Shown here piece after piece: positions 1 to 11,840 of a stretch of DNA of 64,000 bases. The notes under the pieces were generated by a model. It searched no databases. It was given only the letters and a program-made list of their open reading frames with translations, and was not told the DNA's origin. The stretch is taken from positions 34,851,202 to 34,915,201 of the forward strand of contig OZ025258.1 of assembly GCA_964019135.1 (NCBI GenBank), given 5' to 3'. Source of the stretch: Arenicola marina. Its lineage: Eukaryota; Annelida; Polychaeta; Arenicolidae. The position numbers and the translations under genes are program-made. Position 1 is the stretch's first letter; each line of letters begins with the position of its first letter.

Positions 1-3000
1 GGCTACTGTGTGAGTCCTGGGACGGACGTGTGCTCGCGGCCATGGAGAGGCCGGCTACTGTTCTGAGTCCTGGGATGGACGTGTCTTCGCGGCCATGGAG
101 AGGCCGGCTACTGTGTGAGTCCTGGGATGGACGTGTGCTCGCGGCCATGGAGAGGCCGGCTACTGTGTGAGTCCTGGGATGGACGTGTGCTCGCGGCCAT
201 GGAGAGGCCGGCTACTGTGTGAGTCCTGGGACGGACGTGTGCTCGCGGCCATGGAGAGGCCGGCTACTGTGTGAGTCCTGGGACGGACGTGTGCTCGCGG
301 CCATGGAGAGGCCGGCTACTGTGTGAGTCCTGGGACGAACGTGTGCTCGCGGCCATGGAGAGGCCGGCTACTGTGTGAGTCCTGGGATGGACGTGTGCTC
401 GCGGCCATGGAGAGGCCGGCTACTGTGTGAGTCCTGGGATGGACGTGTGCTCGCGGCCATGGAGAGGCCGGCTACTGTGTGAATCCTGGGACGGACGTGT
501 GCTCGCGGCCATGAAGAGGCCGGCTACTGTGTGAGTCCTGGGATGGACGTGTGCTCGCGGCCATGGAGAGGCCGGCTACTGTGTGAGTCCTGGGATGGAC
601 GTGTGCTCGCGGCCATGGAGAGGCCGGCTACTGTGTGAATCCTGGGACGGACGTGTGCTCGCGGCCATGAAGAGGCCGGCTACTGTGTGAGTCCTGGGAT
701 GGACGTGTGCTCGCGGCCATGGAGAGGCCGGCTACTGTGTGAGTCCTGGGACGAACGTGTGCTCGCGGCCATGGAGAGGCCGGCTACTGTGTGAGTCCTG
801 GGATAGACGTGTGCTCGCGGCCATGGAGAGGCCGGCTACTGTGTGTCCTGGGATGGACGTGTGCTCGCGGCCATGGAGAGGCCGGCTACTGTGTGAGTCC
901 TGGGATGGACGTGTGCTCGCGGCCATGGAGAGGCCGGCTACTGTGTGAGTCCTGGGACGGACGTGTGCTCGCGGCCATGGAGAGGCCGGCTACTGTGTGA
1001 GTCCTGCGACGGACGTGTGCTCGCGGCCATGGAGAGGCCGGCTACTGTGTGAGTCCTGAGATGGACGTGTGCTCGCGGCCATGGAGAGGCCGGCTACTGT
1101 GTGAGTCCTGGGACGGACGTGTGCTCGCGGCCATAGAGAGGCCGGCTACTGTGTGAGTCTTGGGACGGACGTGTGCTCGCGGCCATGGAGAGGCCGGCTA
1201 CTGTGTGAGTCCTGGGACGGACGTGTGCTCGCGGCCATGGAGAGGCCGGCTACTGTGTGAGTCCTGGGACGGACATGTGCTCGCGGCCATGGAGAGGCCG
1301 GCTACTGTGTGAGTTCTGGGATGGACGTGTGCTCGCGACCATGGAGAGGCCGGCTACTGTGTGAGTCCTGGGACGGACGTGTGCTCGCGACCATGGAGAG
1401 GCCGGCTACTGTGTGAGTCCTGGGACGGACGTGTGCTCGCGGCCATGGAGAGGCCGGCTACTGTGTGAGTCCTGGGACGGACGTGTGCTCGCGGCCATGG
1501 AGAGGCCGGCTACTGTGTGAGTCCTGGGACGGACGTGTGCTCGCGGCCATGGAGAGGCCGGTTACTGTGTGAGTCCTGGGACGAACGTGTGCTCGCGGCC
1601 ATGGAGAGGCCGGCTACTGTGTGAGTCCTGGGACGGACATGTGCTCGCGGCCATGGAGAGGCCGGCTACTGTGTGAGTCCTGGGACGGACGTGTGCTCGC
1701 GGCCATGGAGAGGCCGGCTACTGTGTGAGTCCTGCGACGGACGTGTGCTCGCGGCCATGGAGAGGCCGGCTACTGTGTGAGTCCTGAGATGGACGTGTGC
1801 TCGCGGCCATGGAGAGGCCGGCTACTGTGTGAGTCCTGGGACGGACGTGTGCTCGCGGCCATAGAGAGGCCGGCTACTGTGTGAGTCTTGGGACGGACGT
1901 GTGCTCGCGGCCATGGAGAGGCCGGCTACTGTGTGAGTCCTGGGACGGACGTGTGCTCGCGGCCATGGAGAGGCCGGCTACTGTGTGAGTCCTGGGACGG
2001 ACATGTGCTCGCGGCCATGGAGAGGCCGGCTACTGTGTGAGTTCTGGGATGGACGTGTGCTCGCGACCATGGAGAGGCCGGCTACTGTGTGAGTCCTGGG
2101 ACGGACGTGTGCTCGCGACCATGGAGAGGCCGGCTACTGTGTGAGTCCTGGGACGAACGTGTGCTCGCGGCCATGGAGAGGCCGGCTACTGTGTGAGTCC
2201 TGGGACGGACATGTGCTCGCGGCCATGGAGAGGCCGGCTACTGTGTGAGTCCTGGGATGGACGTGTGCTCGCGGCCATGGAGAGGCCGGCTACTGTGTGA
2301 GTCCTGGGACGAACGTGTGCTCGCGGCCATGGAGAGGCCGGCTACTGTGTGAGTCCTGGGATGGACGTATGCTCGCGGCCATGGAGAGGCCGGCTACTGT
2401 GTGAGTCCTGGGATGGACGTGTGCTCGCGGCCATGGAGAGGCCGGCTACTGTTCTGAGTCCTGGGATGGACGTGTGCTCGCGGCCATGGAGAGGCCGGCT
2501 ACTGTGTGAGTCCTGGGACGGACGTGTGCTCGCGGCCATGGAGAGGCCGGCTACTGTTCTGAGTCCTGGGATGGACGTGTCTTCGCGGCCATGGAGAGGC
2601 CGGCTACTGTGTGAGTCCTGGGATGGACGTGTGCTCGCGGCCATGGAGAGGCCGGCTACTGTGTGAGTCCTGGGATGGACGTGTGCTCGCGGCCATGGAG
2701 AGGCCGGCTACTGTGTGAGTCCTGGGACGGACGTGTGCTCGCGGCCATGGAGAGGCCGGCTACTGTGTGAGTCCTGGGACGGACGTGTGCTCGCGGCCAT
2801 GGAGAGGCCGGCTACTGTGTGAGTCCTGGGACGAACGTGTGCTCGCGGCCATGGAGAGGCCGGCTACTGTGTGAGTCCTGGGATGGACGTGTGCTCGCGG
2901 CCATGGAGAGGCCGGCTACTGTGTGAGTCCTGGGATGGACGTGTGCTCGCGGCCATGGAGAGGCCGGCTACTGTGTGAATCCTGGGACGGACGTGTGCTC

Positions 3001-5394
3001 GCGGCCATGAAGAGGCCGGCTACTGTGTGAGTCCTGGGATGGACGTGTGCTCGCGGCCATGGAGAGGCCGGCTACTGTGTGAGTCCTGGGATGGACGTGT
3101 GCTCGCGGCCATGGAGAGGCCGGCTACTGTGTGAATCCTGGGACGGACGTGTGCTCGCGGCCATGAAGAGGCCGGCTACTGTGTGAGTCCTGGGATGGAC
3201 GTGTGCTCGCGGCCATGGAGAGGCCGGCTACTGTGTGAGTCCTGGGACGAACGTGTGCTCGCGGCCATGGAGAGGCCGGCTACTGTGTGAGTCCTGGGAT
3301 AGACGTGTGCTCGCGGCCATGGAGAGGCCGGCTACTGTGTGTCCTGGGATGGACGTGTGCTCGCGGCCATGGAGAGGCCGGCTACTGTGTGAGTCCTGGG
3401 ACGGACGTGTGCTCGCGGCCATGGAGAGGCCGGCTACTGTGTGAGTCCTGGGACGGACGTGTGCTCGCGGCCATGGAGAGGCCGGCTACTGTGTGAGTCC
3501 TGCGACGGACGTGTGCTCGCGGCCATGGAGAGGCCGGCTACTGTGTGAGTCCTGAGATGGACGTGTGCTCGCGGCCATGGAGAGGCCGGCTACTGTGTGA
3601 GTCCTGGGACGGACGTGTGCTCGCGGCCATAGAGAGGCCGGCTACTGTGTGAGTCTTGGGACGGACGTGTGCTCGCGGCCATGGAGAGGCCGGCTACTGT
3701 GTGAGTCCTGGGACGGACGTGTGCTCGCGGCCATGGAGAGGCCGGCTACTGTGTGAGTCCTGGGACGGACATGTGCTCGCGGCCATGGAGAGGCCGGCTA
3801 CTGTGTGAGTTCTGGGATGGACGTGTGCTCGCGACCATGGAGAGGCCGGCTACTGTGTGAGTCCTGGGACGGACGTGTGCTCGCGACCATGGAGAGGCCG
3901 GCTACTGTGTGAGTCCTGGGACGGACGTGTGCTCGCGGCCATGGAGAGGCCGGCTACTGTGTGAGTCCTGGGACGGACGTGTGCTCGCGGCCATGGAGAG
4001 GCCGGCTACTGTGTGAGTCCTGGGACGGACGTGTTCTCGCGGCCATGGAGAGGCCGGCTACTGTGTGAGTCCTGGGATGGACGTGTGCTCGCGGCCATGG
4101 AGAGGCCGGCTACTGTGTGAGTCCTGGGACGGACGTGTGCTCGCGGCCATGGAGAGGCCGGCTACTGTGTGAGTCCTGGGACGGACGTGTGCTCGCGGCC
4201 ATGGAGAGGCCGGCTACTGTGTGAGTCCTGGGACGGACGTGTGCTCGCGGCCATGGAGAGGCCGGTTACTGTGTGAGTCCTGGGACGAACGTGTGCTCGC
4301 GGCCATGGAGAGGCCGGCTACTGTGTGAGTCCTGGGACGGACATGTGCTCGCGGCCATGGAGAGGCCGGCTACTGTGTGAGTCCTGGGATGGACGTGTGC
4401 TCGCGGCCATAGAGAGGCCGGCTACTGTGTGAGTCCTGGGACGGACGTGTGCTCGCGGCCATGGAGAGGCCGGCTACTGTGTGAGTCCTGGGACGGACAT
4501 GTGCTCGCGGCCATGGAGAGGCCGGCTACTGTGTGAGTCCTGGGACGGACGTGTGCTCGCGGCCATGGAGAGGCCGGCTACTGTGTGAGTCCTGGGACGG
4601 ACGTGTGCTCGCGGCCATGGAGAGGCCGGCTACTGTGTGAGTCCTGGGACGGACGTGTGCTCGCGGCCATGGAGAGGCCGGCTACTGTGTGAGTCCTGGG
4701 ACGGACATGTGCTCGCGGCCATGGAGAGGCCGGCTACTGTGTGAGTTCTGGGATGGACGTGTGCTCGCGACCATGGAGAGGCCGGCTACTGTGTGAGTCC
4801 TGGGACGGACGTGTGCTCGCGACCATGGAGAGGCCGGCTACTGTGTGAGTCCTGGGACGGACGTGTGCTCGCGGCCATGGAGAGGCCGGCTACTGTGTGA
4901 GTCCTGGGACGGACGTGTGCTCGCGGCCATGGAGAGGCCGGCTACTGTGTGAGTCCTGGGACGGACGTGTGCTCGCGGCCATGGAGAGGCCGGTTACTGT
5001 GTGAGTCCTGGGACGAACGTGTGCTCGCGGCCATGGAGAGGCCGGCTACTGTGTGAGTCCTGGGACGGACATGTGCTCGCGGCCATGGAGAGGCCGGCTA
5101 CTGTGTGAGTCCTGGGATGGACGTGTGCTCGCGGCCATAGAGAGGCCGGCTACTGTGTGAGTCCTGGGACGGACGTGTGCTCGCGGCCATGGAGAGGCCG
5201 GCTACTGTGTGAGTCCTGGGACGGACATGTGCTCGCGGCCATGGAGAGGCCGGCTACTGTGTGAGTCCTGGGACGGACGTGTGCTCGCGGCCATGGAGAG
5301 GCCGGCTACTGTGTGAGTCCTGGGACGGACGTGTGCTCGCGGCCATGGAGAGGCCGGCTACTGTGTGAGTCCTGGGATGGACGTGTGCTCGCGG
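1..5394. repeat. 52-bp tandem satellite array (about 104 units, open to the left)
   Basis: Head-to-tail array of a GC-rich 52-bp unit that begins GGCTACTGTGTGAGTCCTGG and contains GTGCTCGCGGCCATGGAGAG. Units differ by a few substitutions (GACGGAC/GATGGAC/GACGAAC) and rare 1-2 bp indels, such as the short unit near 841 and the +1 units near 2452 and 2556. The array starts before base 1 and stops at about 5394, where it passes directly into unique-looking sequence that is one arm of a long inverted repeat. The short ORFs read through it on both strands are by-products of the repeat. There are no spacers, so it is not a CRISPR array. Confidence 0.97.
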
Positions 5395-7215
5395 CCCGGG
5401 GGGATTACATCTCTGTACGTAGCTCTATCCGTCGCACACTCCACTTATAATTGTTTATAATTGTTTAGCTAATTGGCCTCCAGCTGCCTTTAATGATCGT
5501 TGCGTAACACGATACCCTTGACATATAAAACAAAGGTGTCGGAGATGGTAGCACTGTAATGTTCTGATGTAAAATTCGTTAATGCGTCAGATTATCATGT
5601 ACATATCATATAAAACCGACACTCGGTAGAGAATGCGTCATGCATACCATGAGCTAGGCAATATTTCCGGTTGACAGACGCATAACACCCATGTGTAATA
5701 AATGACAAATAATATTTAACGCAGACCCTTGTATTTTCAATGATAAGGTATTTCATCTCCATACAGACCCCGCATCTTCGCCTTACGAACCATGAAGCAG
5801 AAACATCATCAAGGTATTTCAGTCAGTAAGTCACCAGGAACCATTTTGGGAGAGAACATTACCATTTGTTGGCAAGTGCTGCTCTGGCCGACGATAAACG
5901 CGTCTGATGTGTTTCTGTGTCGCATTTTGTGGAGCAATTCATAACATGAACGATTGTTATGGTCAATAACGTATTTCTGCGTGAGCTATTATTGGTTAAA
6001 ACAGGCGTTGCATACGTCATAAAGTACCTTATTAAGTATATTTCTAACATGACTGCCCAACAGAAATTGTTTGAAAATAAATCCCTTGGCGTGTCATCCG
6101 GTAAGCCGGTAATTGCGGATTAAAAATAGCTTGGGCGATAAGGAGGAACCTCGTGCGCGGGGAATGACCCATGCTGAGACCAGTAGCCCCAGACCTAGTG
6201 ATCTGAGAAGGCCATTAAGGGGATCACAACGTCCCTTAGAGTCGATGTTGGTTCTCCCCGGAGCCCCCCCCCCCCCCTCCGAGATGAGAAAGTATGTGAG
6301 ACATCGATTTTGCTTAGGACTGGTCACCCTCATCGATACTCCACTTCTACCCCCCTCCCCCACCAACTCTCCAACAGCCACCACCAATGGCCGTCCACAG
6401 GAAATAAGTCTATTATTTACCGGGAGTCCGACTTGAAAGGCCACGTCACCGTTGCAACGCCCGGGTTTCACGCCAGGCAATGCCCTTCACTGGGGAGAAA
6501 TGCGCCTGGTGATTGTTGCAGGGAGCCTCAGGTGAGGGATTGGGGGTTTGGGGCGTAAGCCGGCATATGACGGGAGACGCGATGGCGGTCGCAGTTGACA
6601 GAATCGATGCTTGGCCAATATTATGTCGACAGGGTTGAACAGTTTGTCTCTGTCCCTTACACGTGAAAAGGTCAAGTTTTCTGGCAAAAATCCCGGTGGT
6701 GGTGGTTTTCGTGCTGCTTGAAATTAGGCGCCCACGAATGAACCAAACGAGGACCGACAGTCTGTGGCCGGGTTACCCAGTGGCCCAGCAAGAGACCTTC
6801 CCCGTGATCAACACGAGAGTGAACTCTGGCGTTCATGGAGGGGCGTCCATGTCGTCTTCCGCATTCCGGCCGCGCAGTCTTCAAGACTTGATGTGTTGAG
6901 CGCAAGGCGACCAGTTGACAGAAAGCAAACCATGTTCCGCGGAGATATTAGAACCAGGTTTTTCACGGCCTTTCTTCTTCTCTTCCTTCGACAAAACGAA
7001 GATGCTATGCCACGACGAATAGCTGGAAGAAATTGCGTTATTTGTGTTACTTTTGAACGTCATCGTGCTCACACCACCTCATTCAGTCAATAGGGCTGTA
7101 CGGTTATCGCGGGGTTTATGCTGCTTTGGGGACCAACAAAACAACAACAATAAAACGTCGTTATTAGAACGAGAGTGCGTTACGCTTAGGGATACGGTGA
7201 AACAGCTGCTGGATA
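5395..7215 (+). repeat. left arm of a long inverted repeat
   Basis: Starts at the satellite edge with GGGGGGATTACATCTCTGTA and is the reverse complement of 16750-18885. Matching landmarks in order are the CTCTGTACGTAGCTCTATC block, the segment around 5700-5760, the GGGGAATGACCCATGCTGAG block at 6160, a poly-C tract at 6258, the AATGGCCGTCCACAGGAAAT block at 6386, one 31-bp unit near 6600-6645, the CCCAGTGGCCCAGC block near 6776, and a MITE-like end at 7093. Identity is high (about 90% by eye) near the satellite and falls inward. ORFs here are short and not conserved between arms. No transposase is recognisable. Confidence 0.85.
7093..7200 (+). mobile_element. MITE 5'-end fragment (TA-MITE family) in the left arm
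   Basis: TA followed by GGGCTGTACGGTTATCGCGG and, further in, GGGGACCAACAAAA resembles the first ~110 bp of the full MITE copies at 26395 and 30164. No matching 3' end follows, so this is a fragment. The mirror copy is in the right arm at about 16780-16868, so the insertion predates formation of the palindrome or is part of its parent element. Confidence 0.6.
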
Positions 7216-8770
7216 TCAGTATTTGCTCTGTATTCTTGTTAGCGACCCTTGGGGCGATATAGTTCCCCAGGCGGCCGCCTGACCCAGACAGTCACTATCT
7301 CTCAGTATCACTGCAATCAACGATACTCAAAAAAACTCCACCAAGCTCACCCCAACCACCACTAGTGTCATCGTCACAAACCACTGTCCCTATTCCCCCA
7401 TTCTGCTCAGCATCATCTCAGTGAACACAAACACACCCAACGTTTTAGCGAACCGTCATCAATTGTATTACAGTCACATAACCCCAGACAGGCCTGCCTC
7501 GTACTGACCAGCGTCGACGGTTCACCCCGGCGCACTGTCAGTGCAGGATTTCACGAACACAGTCTAGACGACTACGGGGCTTAGTCGACTAAAGTTACCA
7601 TGTAAATGATGGGCGATTTTAGCCGACTAAGCGCCGTAGCCGGATAAACTATGTACGCGAAATAGGCCACAGATCTCCCTATGACGTCCCATCCCAATGT
7701 AACCCCCTCTCCCCTATGTCCACGTTAACGGCCGTCTGTCAAGACACTGTCATCCCTTGGAGACTAGCGGATGGCCAGACCGCCCTTGTCTACCTTATAG
7801 TACACACCGGAAGTGACGTGTTTGCCAATCAGTTATGGGCCATCACTAATCTTCCCCTCTCCAGCCATATTTGTCCCGGACTCCCTCTCATGGCACATGT
7901 CGGTTTTCCGACGACGATTGACATTGTTTATTAGATCACTGGCAAAACTATAACGATTTATAAAACATTCGTATATAGTTCATTTTGCGCTCGGTAGGGG
8001 TCGGCGGTATAGTCTGTTGTAAGTCGATCTCCAGTGACCAGGTTTGGACGGATGACACATGCGGCGCATGGCACGGAATGGTACGGACTTACAGGTCAGC
8101 AAACGTCACCTGTGGCAAGCATTTACTCCCTTCTAGGCCTATAAATTAAACATACGTGGGTTTTAAGTCTGAACGGTCTACTGAACATCCGAATCAGTAA
8201 TTTTAACCCATCCGGTTTGTATCGGGAACCGCGTTGGTCGACAGTTAGCTTGCTCGATTGTATCTCAGCTTGCATGGGAGTTTAACTTTTCTGGGGCCGT
8301 TACATCCTGTCTTCGGATTGACCCTAAAGATTCATTACCCCAGTTTTGTTATCATAGATGCATCTCTCCCGTCGACACACTGCAGAGCTGTTGCTGTAAT
8401 TTCTTTCCCGTAGTAGCAAAGAATTGAGTGCCCATTTGCTCCTTAACCCTCACTCGCGGTCTTTGATCCGTCATTAGAAGCTCTCGATAATTGCTAATGC
8501 TGTTTGGCAGCCGTTGCTCATGGCGGTCATGCCTTCACCTGTCACCGTTACGCCGATTGCTTCCAATGCCCAGCGGGCCGTCAGGAATGAAGGTATGGTA
8601 ATGATATCGGCATTTCCATGTCGGCATCGCTTGGTTCCCGACCAACTGGTCATCAATCTTCCTCCGATCTATGCAATGTCATATCCAGGACAGGTTTTGC
8701 CGCCGTGTGACGCGTCCATTGTAACGGTTGCTAATTCTCCTGTCTGCTGTGGACTGGTCGTATTGCGTAT
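7215..8770 (+). repeat. dispersed repeat B, copy 1
   Basis: Diverged direct repeat of 13093-14010. Shared landmarks are ATATCAGTATTTGCTCTGTA at the start, CCCCAGGCGGC, AATGTAACCCCCTCTCCCCT (7700 and 13269), a GTCGACACA..GCA..CTGTTG block, and the block CATGTCGGCATCGCTTGGTT (8618) followed by CAATGTCATATCCAGGACAG. Copy 1 is about 600 bp longer through internal indels. ORFs are short and do not hold frame between copies, so I see no coding constraint. Function unknown; probably a decayed transposon or a segmental duplication. Confidence 0.6.
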
Positions 8771-8924
8771 ATTTGCGTGCTGCTTTTCATTCTCTGATTT
8801 GGTGGCACCATAAATGTTTTCACGTCGCCATGGCCTCCTCATTTCACCTCATTTCATTGGCCAATCACTTCATACTCATAGCTCATTGGTCATTACTGGG
8901 CATATATCCCGCCACGCCTTGAAT

Positions 8925-9640
8925 TATAAACATGTAAAGTAGGTTATATTGTAGCCACCACTCTCATCCCCAACCGAACGTTTGAGTACTTGTCAATCTC
9001 AGAGGTCGATACTAAATCCCGTTTACGCCGCGAGACCTGAAGGTGATCACTAATATCTTGCGACCTACTCAGCAGAGCGCTCTGATGTACTTGACTGAAT
9101 TCTTTGGCACCTCTCCTTACTTTATTCAGCATTCTTGCCTCTGTGCAACGACCCACCACTATTTTTACTGAGATAAGAGTCAAGCAGTAACCCGTCTCCT
9201 ATACGCCCCCCTCCCCACCAAGTAATCCGTCTCGTATACGCCCCCCCCCCACCCTCCCGCCACCAATCCCGTCTCCCGGCCCCTCGACCATCTCCAAGGG
9301 TCTCCATGAATCAGGCCATTGTCGCCTCTCCGTTCAACAATGCCAAGACGTTACACCACACAATTACATAATGTGAATAGCCGTGTACTGTCAAACTGCA
9401 AGCTGACACCAAGGACTGTGGCGCTCATGTTTTTATCACGTGGTATTCTGTGTTTTCCTTCGTGGTTTGCAGGTTGACTGGTAGCTTCATTATCGATCTA
9501 CGGACTATCCGCGTTGGTATTTGAATTTAGGCTGCTTAGCTAATGCCAAATCAGTGACATCGGCCTCCGCCGTCCAGACAAGACGGCAATTGTGCATATA
9601 TCCCGCCATGCATTAGGCATACACGTGAATGCAATCATCT
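8925..9640 (+). repeat. dispersed repeat R3, copy 1
   Basis: Matches 23460-24140 directly and, more weakly, 22020-22440. Landmarks are ACTCTCATCCCCAACCG, GATCAC.AATATCTTGCGACC, TACTCAGCAGAGCGCTCTG, CTTGCCTCTGTGCAACGACC, a pyrimidine-rich stretch, TTTTTATCACGTGGTATTCT, and TGCATATATCCCGCCA at the end. Just beyond, at 9651, lies an ATG-TCC start context that resembles the start of the small conserved ORF at 24138. R3 may therefore be the upstream part of an unidentified element. Confidence 0.65.
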
Positions 9641-10654
9641 CAAACATTAAAATGTCCTCAAAACAACGACAACTTGGAGGAGGAAGAAATGGGATTGAAA
9701 ATACCTTTGTCTCAGACGCGTCTCAATGCAATGACTAGCCGGGCAGTCATTACACCATGTGCAACGGCCGCAAACAACGCTATATCAAATCCTGAACAGA
9801 CACTGGCATCTAATCCGACTCCTCCCGCATCCCGCTCACCCCCCACCCCCTCACCACGTGGTCCTTCCTGTCCGAGTCTCTGAAGTCCACTGTTAACAAT
9901 AGTTAGGCCGTAATCCGGTGATATGTAAAGACTTTTTAACATTGTGGTAGAAAGTTACTAAATTAATATATTGCTAACCACAAGGTTCCCTGTATTACCA
10001 TATATATTATCATATATTACCCCATTTTACATATATATATATTACTTAATATAGATTTTTGCGTATTGCATACTGGTACTTTCATAGATGTGAAGGCATA
10101 ATAATTGATAACTTCCGTAACTGTGCAAATGAAGAAGTGTGTAATGGGGAGGTGTCTGAATTGCAGTTCTGACACAATGTCGAAGTTTATTAGATAGACA
10201 TCACGAACAAAGATCGGTAGGTCAATATTTTCCTCGGTGACACTCAGTTTTTTATTCCCCCTATTTTCGTCACTTCTTGTATTGAGTAACATGGTACAGA
10301 TTCTTCGTGAACTTCTAATGACTTTTTAAGTTTTTGACCATAAAATGTGATTTGTCTTTAACTACCAAATAATTATGAAAGTATTATGGTCTCTTTTATG
10401 TATCAGAAGAAAATGGTACAAATTGTCGACAACGAAACTCGCCGTCTGGAAAGAAAGGAGGCCAAATCACATTCAGTGAAAAGAGCTAACACTGTCATGT
10501 GGACGCAGCAATGGGCGGTGTATGGTCATTGCTGATGTTGCCCACAGTCTGGTCCCATCAGAATGGCTTCATCTCTGCCATTGTCATGCACAGGCGGACT
10601 TTATGATTCCCCATTAGACCGATTGTGTGTTGTCCTTTGGTGCTTGATGGGCAG

Positions 10655-10735
10655 TCATTAACAGGTCGAGGACCACCGTCGTTCGTAGTACGACCGTCAA
10701 ACGAAGTACGTACTTCCTTCGCAGTATGCGTGAAC
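10655..10735 (+). repeat. inverted repeat pair, left member
   Basis: The segment beginning GGTCGAGGACCACCGTCG, with TAGTACG and CGTCAAACGAAGTACG, is matched in reverse complement at 11760-11840 (GTACTACGAAGG, CGTCAAACGACGG, CCTCGACCTG). The pair brackets about 1.1 kb and could be the terminal inverted repeats of a small DNA transposon. A related GTACTACGAATGAAGTACG motif occurs at about 11135. No target duplication could be assigned. Confidence 0.4.
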
Positions 10736-11488
10736 CTAAATCGAGGTACAGCCACTTTGTAACAACATGCATGTGTTCATAGTATGCAAACATAGATTTA
10801 CGCTGGATTCATATTGATCTAACCATGGGAATCCCTTCACAATGAGCAACTCTATATTTAGAAACCATGACATTGTATCCTGTTGGGCGGGGAATTCCAA
10901 ATTATTGACTGAACGGGGCGAACGAGCACTGAGAGACATGTTTTTACCTGGCACATCACATGGAAACCTTTCGAAGCTGAACCCTCACTATATTTTAGAA
11001 GGCTAGCATCTGTAGATATGTTATGAACCGATTTGGTAAAAATTCTATGGCATATTTGTCTGATTAGGCTAAAACACTGTCGATGGTATGGTAAAGCATA
11101 GCAGCCGCCCTTCGATGGAAGGACGACCAACTGGCGTACTACGAATGAAGTACGGGATGCTCAGAGCCCAGGTACTGCAAGGGCGGGTGAGTTTGGGACC
11201 CTAATGTCGTTGCAGAACATATCTATTTAGCACAGTATTGTTGACACAGTTAATGTTGACACAGTTGTTATGAATTCTGATAGTTTCGCATCGCCATTCA
11301 GACAAAACAAGATTTTTGTTTTCGGCGCAGCCTTGGTCAGGCGAGTTGCGCGTCCGTTGATCTAGGGACGCAATTTTGTTCGTGACAACAGGTGCCCTTT
11401 CCATCCATTATCTGACAAATATGCCATGGAATCTTTTGTAAATGACGATAAAACGAACCTAGAGATGCAAAGCTATCAATATACTTAC

Positions 11489-11564
11489 ATGGCAGGTCTT
11501 GCAAAAAGTCCTTCAAATGCCATTGTAGACTTTTAAGAGTTTGTAGAGCCTCCGCGTCGGACAT
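11489..11564 (-). CDS. possible first coding exon (hypothetical)
   Basis: On the minus strand an ATG in a good eukaryotic context (AAACATGTCC, A at -3) opens 25 codons starting MSDAEALQTLKSL, followed immediately by a canonical GTAAGT 5' splice donor at 11483-11488. The composition looks helical and protein-like, and the reading frame changes character after the donor. It lies between the inverted repeats at 10655 and 11760, so it could be the first exon of a small DNA transposon. No downstream exon was established and no family was recognised. This is a weak call resting on start context plus donor only. Confidence 0.2.
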
Positions 11565-11759
11565 GTTTACATGTCTGGAACGCTCCCATAATTCACTCCC
11601 GGGTTAATTATGATCTCACAACGAGGTTTAGACCCTAATAATGGGCTTCCCTCATGTCATCCAATCCAATGAAGCTGTGCAAGGGTAATATATGCAGAAA
11701 CAAACATGCATCAGTAAATCAACATGTCAAAACCATCCGTCCTTGGAACGAAGTGCACA

Positions 11760-11840
11760 CGCACCTTATTGGAAGAACGTACTACGAAGGACGTTCGTTC
11801 GTCAAACGACGGTCAGTCCTCGACCTGATTAAGGTCACTT
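11760..11840 (-). repeat. inverted repeat pair, right member
   Basis: Reverse-complement partner of 10655-10735, with mismatches. Similarity may extend weakly past CCTCGACCTG, where both sides carry a TTAA-containing stretch. Confidence 0.4.

Noticed and set aside
732..3496. Short ORFs with SRPWRGRLLCES or MAASTRPSQDSHSSRPLHGR repeats
   Set aside because: By-products of the 52-bp satellite on both strands; they stop wherever a unit has an indel.
1..5394. CRISPR-like regular repeat
   Set aside because: Units are directly contiguous with no spacers, and the surroundings are eukaryotic transposons.
9650..9883. 84-codon ORF with Pro/Ser-rich end
   Set aside because: Its C-terminal half is a C-rich low-complexity tract; only the MSSKQRQ start in another frame resembles the R4 ORF, and it stops after about 30 codons.
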